Positions 10,157-17,253 of a DNA stretch of 61,600 nucleotides are shown piece after piece; within the stretch, counting starts at the first letter, position 1, and each line of letters opens with the position of its first letter. The DNA is taken from the NCBI GenBank assembly GCA_049974865.1, contig JBNGCX010000018.1, forward strand, positions 1-61,600, given 5' to 3'. Both the position numbers and the translations under genes were made by a program. Below the pieces are notes generated by a model. That model was given only the letters and a program-made list of their open reading frames with translations. It made no database searches and was not told where the DNA came from. This DNA is from JAGSOU01 sp049974865. GTDB taxonomy: Bacteria; Pseudomonadota; Alphaproteobacteria; Rhodobacterales; Rhodobacteraceae.

Positions 10157-10633
10157 ATGCGCACACCGCTTCTTGCCGTTCTCTCTGTTGCCCTCCTGCT
10201 CGGTGCCTGCGGCAGGGTCCGCGACTCGCAGCTCAACCCGTTCAACTGGTTCGGCCGCTCGACCGAGCAGCAGGTGGTGGCCGGCACCGCCCCGGCCGCC
10301 CAGCCCGGCGACCCGCGGCCGCTGATCCAGCAGGTGCTGGAGATGCGGGTGGAACAGATCCCCGGCGGCGCGATCGTGCATGCGATGGGCCTGCCGCCGC
10401 GGCAGGGCTACTGGAAGGCCGACCTTGTGGCCGAGAATGACGGCCGCCCCGACGAGAACGGCGTCCTGCTGCTGAGCTTCCGCGCCTATCAGCCGGTCGA
10501 GGACACCCCGCAGGGCACCCAGCCCTCGCGCGAGATCACGGCCGGGCTGTTCCTGTCGAACCAGGACCTGGAGGCGGTGCGCACCATCATCGTGCGCGGC
10601 GCGCAGAACCAGCGGAGCAGCCGCCGGCGCTGA
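10157..10633 (+). CDS. Conserved outer-envelope lipoprotein
   Basis: The 158-residue product begins with a lipoprotein signal, MRTPLLAVLSVALLLGAC, with lipobox LGAC and acylated cysteine at residue 18. The mature part is a small alpha/beta domain without a recognised catalytic motif (LLIQQVLEMRVEQIPGG, YWKADLV, LSFRAYQP) and a basic C-terminus SSRRR. Similar lipoproteins are conserved in Rhodobacteraceae without known role. It is divergent from sufE and convergent with RNase D, ending 3 bp from that gene's stop. Confidence 0.8.
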   Translation: MRTPLLAVLSVALLLGACGRVRDSQLNPFNWFGRSTEQQVVAGTAPAAQPGDPRPLIQQVLEMRVEQIPGGAIVHAMGLPPRQGYWKADLVAENDGRPDENGVLLLSFRAYQPVEDTPQGTQPSREITAGLFLSNQDLEAVRTIIVRGAQNQRSSRRR

Positions 10634-10636
10634 GCC

Positions 10637-11788
10637 CTACAGCTCCACCACCTCGACGCTGCTGCCGCGGGCCCGCAGCGCCAGCGCCCCGTCGCACAGG
10701 CGCAGCGCGTCGTTCCCGAATACCTCGGCGCGCCAGCCCTTGAGCGCCATCAGGTCGCGCTCGCCTGCGGCGATGGCATCGAGATCGGAGGCCGTCGCGA
10801 TCAGCTTCTGCGCCACGCCGGAATTTTCGGCCTTGGCCTTCAGCAGAACGCGCAGCAGGTCGGCCAGCGCCGGGTTGACCTGCAGCTTGTCGCGCTTCTT
10901 CTCGACGCGGGGATATTGGTCGGCCGGCATCTCCTGCGCGACCTTGACCGCGGCCAGGATGCCCTCCGCGATCTCGCCCTTGCGCGCCTCGCGCAGCAGC
11001 AGGCGCGAGCGGCCCAGGTCCTGCATGCTCTGCGGCTTGGTCGAGGCCAGCTCGAGCAGCGCGTCGTCCTTGAACACCCGGTTACGGGGGATGTTGCGCG
11101 ACTGGGCATAGCCCTCGCGGAACCGCGCCAGCTCCTGCACCAAGGCCAGGAACTTGCCCGAGTTGGTGCGCGTCTTGACCCGTTTCCACGCCTCCGAGGG
11201 CTTGACCACATAGGTGGCGGGGTCGGTCAGGATGTCCAGCTCTTCGTGCAGCCATTTCTGGCGGCCGTTCTTTTCCAGCTCGGCGTCGAGATGCTCGTAG
11301 ATCACCCGCAGATGGGTGACGTCGGCCAGGGCGTAGGTCTTCTGCGCGTCGGTCAGCGGGCGGCGTGACCAGTCTGTGAAGCGTGAGGTCTTGTCGAGCT
11401 GCGCCTTGGCGATCTTGCGCACCAGCGTCTCGTAGCCCACCTGCTCGCCGAAGCCGCAGACCATCGCGGCGACCTGCGTGTCGAAGAGCGGCTCGGGGAA
11501 GACCTTGCCCTCGGTATAGAAGATCTCCAGGTCCTGCCGCGCGGCGTGGAACACCTTGACCACGCCCGTGTCGCGGAAGAGATCGTAGAGCGGTTCCATC
11601 GACAGATCGCCCGCCAGCGGGTCGACCAGCACCGCCTCGCCCTCGCCCGGCAGGGCAAGCTGCACCAGGCAGAGCTTGGCGTAATAGGTGCGTTCGCGGA
11701 GGAACTCGGTATCGACGGTGACATAGGGGCCGGCTTTTGCCTGTGCGCAAAAATCGGCCAGTTCTTCGGTCTTGGTCAGCGTTCTCAT
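10637..11788 (-). CDS. rnd: Ribonuclease D
   Basis: RNase D is a DEDD 3'-5' exoribonuclease used in tRNA 3'-end trimming. The 383-residue protein has Exo I TVDTEFLRE (D-x-E), Exo II in the VFHAARQDLEIF region, Exo III ALADVTHLRVIYEHL, and HRDC-type helical domains from about residue 215 with RFREGYAQSRNIPRNRVFKDD. Length is typical. It is a stand-alone gene on the minus strand; the 84-bp upstream gap separates it from purN, which reads the same way. Confidence 0.95.
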   Translation of the reverse strand: MRTLTKTEELADFCAQAKAGPYVTVDTEFLRERTYYAKLCLVQLALPGEGEAVLVDPLAGDLSMEPLYDLFRDTGVVKVFHAARQDLEIFYTEGKVFPEPLFDTQVAAMVCGFGEQVGYETLVRKIAKAQLDKTSRFTDWSRRPLTDAQKTYALADVTHLRVIYEHLDAELEKNGRQKWLHEELDILTDPATYVVKPSEAWKRVKTRTNSGKFLALVQELARFREGYAQSRNIPRNRVFKDDALLELASTKPQSMQDLGRSRLLLREARKGEIAEGILAAVKVAQEMPADQYPRVEKKRDKLQVNPALADLLRVLLKAKAENSGVAQKLIATASDLDAIAAGERDLMALKGWRAEVFGNDALRLCDGALALRARGSSVEVVEL

Positions 11789-11872
11789 TCAGGCCCGTCT
11801 TACTGTCCGGTCGGGGCCTTCTGGGGGCCCGTTCAGGCTGTCATAGGCAATCGGGACCCGAAAGGAAAGGCC

Positions 11873-12466
11873 TCAGGGCAGCATGACGGGGTTGCGGTCG
11901 CCCTCGGCGAAGCGGCGCAGCACCGCCGGGTAGAGCCGATGCTCCATCGGCAGGATGCGCGCGGCCAGCGACTCCGGCGTGTCGCCCGGCTCGATCGGGA
12001 CGCGCGCCTGGCCCAGGATCGGGCCGCCGTCCAGTTCGGCCGTGACCTCGTGCACGGTGCATCCGGCCTCGGCATCGCCCGCCTCGATGGCGCGGGCATG
12101 GGTGTTGAGCCCCCGGTATTTGGGCAGCAGCGAGGGGTGGATGTTCAGCATCCGCCCCTGCCATTTCTCGATGAAGCCCGGCGTCAGGATGCGCATGAAC
12201 CCGGCGAGGCAGATGATATCCGGCGCGGCCTTCTCCAGCTCGGCGTTCAGCGCGGCCTCGAACGCCTCGCGATCCTTGCCGAAAGGCTTGTGATCGACGG
12301 CGGCGGTGGGGATGCCCATGGCGCGGGCCTTTTCCAGCCCGCCGGCCTGCGGGTCGTTCGACAGCACCAGCACGGGGCGCGCGGGGTGGTCGCCGGTCAT
12401 GCTCTTGGCCAGCGCGACCATGTTCGAACCGCCGCCGGAGATCAGGATCGCAACCCGCTTGCTCAC
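11873..12466 (-). CDS. purN: Phosphoribosylglycinamide formyltransferase PurN
   Basis: PurN transfers the formyl group of 10-formyl-tetrahydrofolate to GAR in purine synthesis. The 197-residue product starts KRVAILISGGGSNM, carries the catalytic block LNIHPSLLPKYRGLNTH and the DGGPILGQARVPI segment. The start is GTG at 12466, four bases overlapping the purM stop as GTGA, which implies translational coupling. No longer in-frame start is plausible because the upstream frame runs antisense to real purM sequence. Confidence 0.95.
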   Translation of the reverse strand: MSKRVAILISGGGSNMVALAKSMTGDHPARPVLVLSNDPQAGGLEKARAMGIPTAAVDHKPFGKDREAFEAALNAELEKAAPDIICLAGFMRILTPGFIEKWQGRMLNIHPSLLPKYRGLNTHARAIEAGDAEAGCTVHEVTAELDGGPILGQARVPIEPGDTPESLAARILPMEHRLYPAVLRRFAEGDRNPVMLP

Positions 12467-13509
12467 AGCAGCTTGCCCTCGTAGCGCATGCCCGCGCCCG
12501 CGGTGACGGTGCCGATGCGGGTGACCGTTTCGCCCTCGCCCGCCAGCAGCGCGGCGGTCTCGTCGGCTCGGTCGGCGGCCACGGCCAGCACCATGCCGAT
12601 GCCCGCGTTGAAGGTCTTCAGCAGCTCGGCCTCGGCCATGCCCGCGGTCTCGGCCAGCCAGCGGAAGACCGGCGGCAGCTCCCAGCTGCCCAGGTCGATA
12701 TCGGCGCCCAGGCCTTCGGGCAGCACGCGCGGCAGGTTCTCGGTCAGCCCGCCGCCGGTGATATGGGCCAGCGCATGCACGCCGCCCGCCCGCACCGCCG
12801 CCAGCGCCGGCTTGACGTAGAGCCGCGTGGGGGTCAGCAGGTTGGCGCCGAGGCTGCCCTCGGCCCAGGGGCAGTCGGCGTCCCAGCCCAGCCTCGTCAT
12901 CTCGACCACCTTGCGCACCAGCGAATAGCCGTTGGAATGCACCCCGTTGGAGGCGAGCCCCAGCAGCACGTCGCCCTCGGCCACGCCGGCGGGCAGGTCC
13001 GCGCCGCGCTCCATCGCGCCCACGGCGAAACCGGCGAGGTCGAAATCGCCGTCGCCATACATGCCCGGCATCTCGGCCGTCTCGCCGCCGATCAGGGCGC
13101 AGCCGGATTGCGCGCAGCCCTCGGCGATGCCCTCGATCACGCGGGCGGCATCCTCGACGGCCAGCTTGCCGGTGGCGAAATAGTCGAGGAAGAACAGCGG
13201 CTCGGCGCCCTGGCAGACCAGGTCGTTGACGCACATCGCCACCAGGTCGATGCCGACGCCGCCGACCTCGCCGGTGTCGATGGCGATGCGCAGCTTGGTG
13301 CCCACGCCGTCGGTCGCCGCCACCAGCACCGGATCGGTGTAGCCCGCGGCCTTGAGGTCGAACAGCGCGCCGAAGCCGCCCAGCCCGGCCATCACGCCCG
13401 GACGCGCGGTCCGTTTCGCCGCCGGCTTGATCCGATCGACCAGCGCGTTGCCCGCGTCGATATCCACGCCGGCATCGGCGTAGGTCAGCCCGTTCTTTCC
13501 ATCGCTCAT
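12463..13509 (-). CDS. purM: Phosphoribosylformylglycinamidine cyclo-ligase PurM
   Basis: PurM (AIR synthetase) closes the imidazole ring in purine synthesis. The 348-residue protein contains TYADAGVDIDAGNALVDRIKP, the ATP-binding DGVGTKLRIA, DLVAMCVNDLVCQGAEPLFFLDY and HITGGGLTENLPRV blocks typical of PurM. The ATG at 13509 is preferred over one six codons upstream because GGGGGA lies 6 bp ahead of it. It is coupled to purN by a GTGA overlap and is divergent from the tRNA gene at 13616. Confidence 0.95.
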   Translation of the reverse strand: MSDGKNGLTYADAGVDIDAGNALVDRIKPAAKRTARPGVMAGLGGFGALFDLKAAGYTDPVLVAATDGVGTKLRIAIDTGEVGGVGIDLVAMCVNDLVCQGAEPLFFLDYFATGKLAVEDAARVIEGIAEGCAQSGCALIGGETAEMPGMYGDGDFDLAGFAVGAMERGADLPAGVAEGDVLLGLASNGVHSNGYSLVRKVVEMTRLGWDADCPWAEGSLGANLLTPTRLYVKPALAAVRAGGVHALAHITGGGLTENLPRVLPEGLGADIDLGSWELPPVFRWLAETAGMAEAELLKTFNAGIGMVLAVAADRADETAALLAGEGETVTRIGTVTAGAGMRYEGKLL

Positions 13510-13575
13510 CGCATTTCCCCCGAACATCTTGCGCGCTGCGATAGACCATTGCCCGCGCGCTGTCCACGCCCCCGC

Positions 13576-13603
13576 TTGACGCGGGGCGTTTCTCTGCTAA
13601 TCA
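13576..13603 (+). promoter_or_regulatory. Candidate promoter of the CAT-anticodon tRNA
   Basis: TTGACG at 13576-13581 is followed after 16 bp by TAATCA at 13598-13603, a good sigma-70 type match placed 13 bp before the mature tRNA. Confidence 0.5.
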
Positions 13604-13615
13604 CAGACCCGAGGC

Positions 13616-13692
13616 GGGCCTGTAGCTCAATTGGTTAGAGCAGAGCGCTCATAACGCTTTGGTTGCAGGTTCGAGTCCTGCCGGGCCTACCA
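13616..13692 (+). tRNA. tRNA with CAT anticodon, probably tRNA-Ile2 (lysidine type)
   Basis: A full cloverleaf of 77 nt including encoded CCA. Acceptor GGGCCTG pairs with CGGGCCT (1:72 is G:U), D-stem GCTC/GAGC, anticodon stem GAGCG/CGCTT with loop CTCATAA (anticodon CAT), T-stem GCAGG/CCTGC. It is not the initiator, because it lacks the G-C anticodon stem triplets. C4-G69 and C5-G68 and discriminator A73 favour an Ile2 tRNA whose C34 is converted to lysidine over an elongator Met tRNA, but sequence alone is not decisive. Its last 17 nt are repeated at 15198-15214, marking it as an integration site. Confidence 0.9.
13676..13692 (+). repeat. attL-like core inside the tRNA 3' end
   Basis: TCCTGCCGGGCCTACCA forms the T-stem 3' side, acceptor strand and CCA of the intact tRNA and is identical to the copy at 15198-15214. 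This is the usual target of tyrosine integrases. Confidence 0.75.
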
Positions 13693-13783
13693 ATCCCCCA
13701 CTATATCATTGTTTTTATTGTGTTTTTTTGATTTGTGCCCTGCACCAGCCTTGTTGCGGGGCACGTTGGCACTCTGGGCACAG

Positions 13784-13888
13784 ATGCAAGACCAAGTCGA
13801 AAACATCATTAAGGCGACCACCCATGCAGCGGTACGCCTGAGAAAAACGCGATCCGCGCTTCTAAAAAAAGCCGCTGTAAGCCGGTAG
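13784..13888 (+). pseudogene. Possible remnant of a type I restriction specificity subunit (HsdS) C-terminus
   Basis: A 34-codon open stretch reads MQDQVENIIKATTHAAVRLR followed by KTRSALLKKAAVSR and stop. It resembles the C-terminal coiled-coil end common to HsdS proteins, where an ATxxAxxRLREYRSALIxAAVTG pattern is usual. Upstream sequence in this frame is not HsdS-like, so if real it is a tail fragment left by deletion. It sits just inside the left end of the islet. The match is by recollection of the family pattern only. Confidence 0.3.
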
Positions 13889-13894
13889 CTGGCC

Positions 13895-14040
13895 CTACCT
13901 CTCTGGATTATTCTCGTCCTTCGATTTCCCACGCATTTGCATTATGGCGCGGTCGAAGGTCTCCTACCTTCGTCAGTTTCGATTTCACGGGCGAATTCAT
14001 TGAGCTTGTCGGATTGACTCAATTCCCTGTTGGTGCCCAT
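13895..14040 (-). pseudogene. Small conserved-type protein with a probable 1-nt frameshift
   Basis: Starting at an ATG with GGAGG 6 bp upstream, the frame reads MGTNRELSQSDKLNEFAREI ETDEG, then shifts. Supplying one base near 13967 continues as ETFDRAIMQMRGKSKDENNP ER and stop. The joined 48-residue product resembles a common class of tiny acidic proteins with an SDxFxExARELExDExExxFDxxLKxI pattern. The 146-nt span is exactly one base short of a full frame. It is divergent from the DUF3800 gene with only 11 bp between start codons. Either a genuine inactivating deletion or a sequencing slip would explain it. Confidence 0.4.
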
Positions 14041-14051
14041 CTTGAGCCTCC

Positions 14052-14915
14052 ATGTATGACAAGCACTACATAATCTATGCGGATGAGTCCGATAAGAGAG
14101 GGCGATACTATTCGAATTTCTTTGGCGGTGTATTGCTCTCCGCTTCAGACAGACAGACAATCAGCGAGGTTCTTGATGCGAAGAAGGCCGAACTGGGCCT
14201 GACACATGAGGTAAAATGGCAGAATGTTGATCGGTCGTGCGTCGATCGATATGCAGATTTCGTCAGACTGTACTTTTCGTTCGTTGCTGCATCACGCCTG
14301 AAAATCCGCATCATGTTTACCCAAAACATGAGAGTGCCAAAGAACCTGCAGCAAAGGCACCACGACGATCAATACTTTCTTCTCTACTACCAGTTTATCA
14401 AGCACGCCTTTGGACTGAGGTACTGTGACCATGGCCCCGAACAGAGCGTAGCCGTCAGCATATTACCGGACAAAATTCCCGACTCAAAAGAACGGGTTGA
14501 GCGGTTCAAAGACTACTTATGCCGGATCCCGACCTCGGCACTTATGCGCCATACCAATGTTTACATACCCAGGCATGGAATTGCGGACGTTGACTCAAAA
14601 GAACATGTCATTCTCCAGGGCCTCGACCTAGTCTTGGGCTCAATGTGTTTTCGTCTCAACGATAAGCACAAGGAGATCCCCCAAGGGAAGAAACGCAGGG
14701 GGAAAAGAACTCGTGCGAAAGAAGACCTCTACAAAATCATCAACAAAGAGATCCGCGAGATTTACCCGAACTTCAACGTCGGCGTTGGGACGGCTTGTCA
14801 CTATGGCCCATCGGATAGATGGACGCACCCATATAGGCACTGGCTTTTCATGCCGACAACCTATGAACTCGATCGAAAATTGGGGAAGAAGGCGGCCCCA
14901 GGACAACCTACATAA
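14052..14915 (+). CDS. DUF3800 domain protein
   Basis: The 287-residue protein has the DUF3800 hallmarks: an N-terminal YIIYADESDKRG strand with the conserved acidic DES motif, an internal VKWQNV segment, and a late helix ILQGLDLVLGSMCF matching the usual QxADLxxG motif. The fold is predicted to be RNase H-like, suggesting nuclease activity, but the family is uncharacterised. Such genes are frequent cargo of islands and prophages. Codon use is noticeably more AT-rich than neighbours. It is the only intact gene within the tRNA-bounded islet. The first ATG overlaps the ribosome-site region of the divergent small gene. Confidence 0.8.
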   Translation: MYDKHYIIYADESDKRGRYYSNFFGGVLLSASDRQTISEVLDAKKAELGLTHEVKWQNVDRSCVDRYADFVRLYFSFVAASRLKIRIMFTQNMRVPKNLQQRHHDDQYFLLYYQFIKHAFGLRYCDHGPEQSVAVSILPDKIPDSKERVERFKDYLCRIPTSALMRHTNVYIPRHGIADVDSKEHVILQGLDLVLGSMCFRLNDKHKEIPQGKKRRGKRTRAKEDLYKIINKEIREIYPNFNVGVGTACHYGPSDRWTHPYRHWLFMPTTYELDRKLGKKAAPGQPT

Positions 14916-15197
14916 AGGTCCGACGCACGCGTTGGGCTTCGGTCGCCCCAGGGACGAGTTTACGATAGCGATTCCCGAGAAAATCGTCAACATTTGGGGC
15001 CAGAGGCCGGCACTCACACTACGACTTGATCAGATACTTGATATCCAAGTTGTTCACCGCGCCCATCACTCAGCCCAAGAGACTTGCGGAGTAAATCGGT
15101 GATTTGCAGGGCACCCGCATCGTAAGTCATTGAAAAATAATGGCGCAAAAGTGCCCTGCATTCGTCGTAACACATTGTTTTTACGTGATTGAGTCAC
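14916..15197. other. Right arm of the islet, no gene seen
   Basis: About 280 bp after the DUF3800 gene hold no credible ORF. The notable content is the inverted pair TGCAGGGCAC (15105-15114) and GTGCCCTGCA (15151-15160) and the 11-mer CATTGTTTTTA shared with the left arm. The region 13693-14051 on the other side is likewise without an intact gene. Confidence 0.5.
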
Positions 15198-15214
15198 TCC
15201 TGCCGGGCCTACCA
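15198..15214 (+). repeat. attR-like core, duplicate of tRNA 3' end
   Basis: TCCTGCCGGGCCTACCA here is preceded by a short CAC rather than by the tRNA T-loop, so only the 3' end of the tRNA was duplicated. It marks the right boundary of the islet; normal high-GC sequence resumes immediately after it. Confidence 0.75.
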
Positions 15215-15306
15215 CATTCCATCCACCTTTACTTCGCCGAGCGGCCCTGCCCCGGCCCGCGCGCCGCGCCTTGAATCCGGCGCGGCGATGCACGAATACT
15301 GCTGCA

Positions 15307-15690
15307 ATGAGTGACCAGATGCCCCCTACCGAGGCCCCGACCCGCCTGCGCCTGCGCATCGTTTTCGGCGGTGACGCCATGCTCGGCCCGGGCAAGGCCG
15401 ACCTGCTGGAGCGAATCCGCGCCACCGGCTCGATCGCCGCGGCCGGACGCTCCATGTCCATGAGCTACAAGCGCGCCTGGAACCTCGTCGAGGAGATGAA
15501 CCGCGCCTTCCGGGCCCCGCTGGTGGACAGCACCCGCGGCGGCACCAGGGGCGGCGGCGCACAACTGACCGAGACCGGCGAGACCGTGCTCGCCCATTAC
15601 CGAAAACTCGAAGAGATCACCGCCAGTGCCGGCGCGGACGAGATCGCCGCGCTGCGCGCACTCCTCAAGGATATGTCTGACGGAAAATAA
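15307..15690 (+). CDS. Molybdate-responsive regulator, ModE N-terminal (winged helix) type
   Basis: The 127-residue protein is a stand-alone ModE-type winged helix-turn-helix: RLRIVFGGDAMLGPGKADLLERI, the recognition region TGSIAAAGRSMSMSYKRAWNLVEEMN, and the wing GGxxGGGAQLTETGE. The C-terminal molybdate-binding MOP domains of full ModE are absent. It lies 70 bp before modA with a perfect palindrome between them, so it probably represses modABC. How it senses molybdate without MOP domains is unclear. The ATG at 15307 fits the family start; the upstream in-frame extension overlaps sequence just outside the islet. Confidence 0.85.
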   Translation: MSDQMPPTEAPTRLRLRIVFGGDAMLGPGKADLLERIRATGSIAAAGRSMSMSYKRAWNLVEEMNRAFRAPLVDSTRGGTRGGGAQLTETGETVLAHYRKLEEITASAGADEIAALRALLKDMSDGK

Positions 15691-15716
15691 CGCTTGCATC
15701 GGCGGGGCGCCCCCGC

Positions 15717-15738
15717 GATATGTTTCAGAAAACATATC
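15717..15738. promoter_or_regulatory. Candidate Mo-box / ModE-type operator upstream of modA
   Basis: GATATGTTT and AAACATATC form a perfect 9-bp inverted repeat around CAGA, ending 22 bp before the modA ATG. The A/T-rich ATAT-containing arms resemble known ModE operators. Its position over the ribosome site/transcript start fits repression by the adjacent regulator. Confidence 0.65.
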
Positions 15739-15760
15739 AATCCCGAGGGAGTTCTCCATC

Positions 15761-16552
15761 ATGTCCATCAAGACGACCCGCCGCAGCCTTCTGACCCTTG
15801 CCGCCAGCGCCATTCTGGGCACGGCGGCCCTGCTGCCCGCCAGTGCGCGCGCCGGCGAGGTCACGGTCTTTGCCGCGGCCAGCATGAAGAACGCGATGGA
15901 CGAGATCGCCGCCCGCTTCGCCAAGGAAACCGGCCATACCGCCACGGTGTCGCTGGCCGGCTCCTCGGCGCTGGCGCGGCAGATCCAGCAGGGCGCGCCG
16001 GCCGATGTCTACATCTCGGCCAATGTGGGTTGGATGGACACGCTGCAAGAGGAAGGGTTGATCGACCCCGACAGCCGCTTTGACCTGCTGAACAACGCCC
16101 TCGTACTGATCGCCCACGGGCCGGACGCGGCGCCGGTGGAGATCGGGCCGGAACTGGACCTCGCGGGCCTGCTGGGCGAGGACCGGCTGGCGATGGCGCT
16201 GGTCGATGCCGTGCCCGCGGGGATCTACGGCAAGGCGTCGCTGGAGACCCTCGGCCTGTGGGACAGAGTCGCGCCCAAGGTCGCGCAGGCCAACAACGTG
16301 CGCGCCGCGCTGGCGCTGGTCTCGACCGGCGAGGCGCCGCTGGGCATCGTCTATGCCACCGACGCCGAGGCCGACGACAAGGTGAGCGTGGTGGGCACCT
16401 TCCCCGCCGACAGCCACCCGCCCATCGTCTACCCCGCCGCGGCCCTGTCGGAGAGCGGCAATCCGCTCAAGACCACCTTCCTCGACTACCTGCGCGGCGA
16501 CGCCGCGCGCGAAGCCTTCGAACGGCAGGGCTTCACCGTGGTGGCGGAGTAA
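15761..16552 (+). CDS. modA: Molybdate ABC transporter, periplasmic binding protein
   Basis: ModA captures molybdate in the periplasm. The 263-residue protein has an N-terminal export signal (TTRRSLLTLAASAILGTAALL, with paired arginines, cleavage near SARAGE), the ligand-binding VTVFAAASMKNAMDEIA, SLAGSSALARQIQQGAPADVYISA and VPAGIYGKASLE regions. The ATG at 15761 has GAGGGAG 9 bp upstream. It is the first gene of modABC and is preceded by the putative Mo-box. Confidence 0.95.
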   Translation: MSIKTTRRSLLTLAASAILGTAALLPASARAGEVTVFAAASMKNAMDEIAARFAKETGHTATVSLAGSSALARQIQQGAPADVYISANVGWMDTLQEEGLIDPDSRFDLLNNALVLIAHGPDAAPVEIGPELDLAGLLGEDRLAMALVDAVPAGIYGKASLETLGLWDRVAPKVAQANNVRAALALVSTGEAPLGIVYATDAEADDKVSVVGTFPADSHPPIVYPAAALSESGNPLKTTFLDYLRGDAAREAFERQGFTVVAE

Positions 16553-16560
16553 CCCGCGGG

Positions 16561-17253
16561 ATGGAGTGGCTGGGCCCCGAGGAATGGCGCGCCGTCGCGC
16601 TGTCGCTGCGGGTGTCGCTCTGGGCGACGCTGGTCAGCCTGCCCTTCGGCCTGTTCGTCGCCTATGTGCTTGCCCGGTGGGAGTTTCCGGGCAAGCAGAT
16701 CCTCAACGGGGTCGTCCACCTGCCGCTGATCCTGCCGCCGGTGGTCACCGGCTATCTGCTGCTGCTGACCTTCGGCACGCGCGGGCCCGTCGGCGGGCTG
16801 CTGCAGGAGATCGGAATCGTCTTCGCCTTCCGCTGGACGGGGGCGGCGCTGGCGGCCGGGATCATGGCCTTCCCGATCATGGTGCGCGCCATCCGGTTGT
16901 CGATCGAGGCGGTCGACCCCAAGCTGGAACAGGCCGGCGCCACGCTGGGCGCCTCTCGCTTCTGGGTCTTCGTCACCGTGACCCTGCCGCTGATCCTGCC
17001 CGGCATGATCGCGGGCGCCATCCTGGCCTTTGCCAAGGCGATGGGAGAGTTCGGCGCCACCATCACCTTCGTTTCCAACATCCCCGGCCAGACGCAGACC
17101 CTGCCCCTGGCCGTCTATTCCTTTCTCCAGGTCCCGGGCGGTGAAGGCGCGGCCATGCGGCTGGTTCTGGTCTCGGTCGCCGTCGCCATGGCCGCGCTGC
17201 TGCTGTCCGAGGTCCTGGCCCGGCGGATCGCCCGGAGGATCGCCGGCGCATGA
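16561..17253 (+). CDS. modB: Molybdate ABC transporter permease
   Basis: A 230-residue inner-membrane permease with five predicted helices. The cytoplasmic EAA loop that docks ModC is seen in EAVDPKLEQAGATLGASRFWVF, and the conserved LPLILPGMIAGAILAFAKAMGEFGATITFVSNIPG follows. It begins 8 bp after modA and ends in an ATGA overlap with modC. Confidence 0.95.
   Translation: MEWLGPEEWRAVALSLRVSLWATLVSLPFGLFVAYVLARWEFPGKQILNGVVHLPLILPPVVTGYLLLLTFGTRGPVGGLLQEIGIVFAFRWTGAALAAGIMAFPIMVRAIRLSIEAVDPKLEQAGATLGASRFWVFVTVTLPLILPGMIAGAILAFAKAMGEFGATITFVSNIPGQTQTLPLAVYSFLQVPGGEGAAMRLVLVSVAVAMAALLLSEVLARRIARRIAGA

Larger units (their letters stand above)
13676..15214. mobile_element. tRNA-associated genomic islet bounded by att-like direct repeats
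   Basis: The 17-bp tRNA 3' end TCCTGCCGGGCCTACCA occurs at 13676-13692 and again at 15198-15214, bracketing 1.5 kb of visibly lower GC than the flanks. Inside each core, 14 bp away, lies the 11-mer CATTGTTTTTA (13707-13717 and 15173-15183). The 10-mer GTGCCCTGCA occurs at 13735-13744 and 15151-15160, and inverted at 15105-15114, resembling recombinase arm sites. Cargo is a DUF3800 gene plus two likely gene remnants. No integrase is present, so the islet is either an immobile remnant or is mobilised in trans. Confidence 0.75.

Noticed and set aside
13687..13932. 81-codon minus-strand ORF at the left end of the islet
   Set aside because: It spans the tRNA end, terminal repeats and the HsdS-like fragment, and its translation has no family resemblance or ribosome site.
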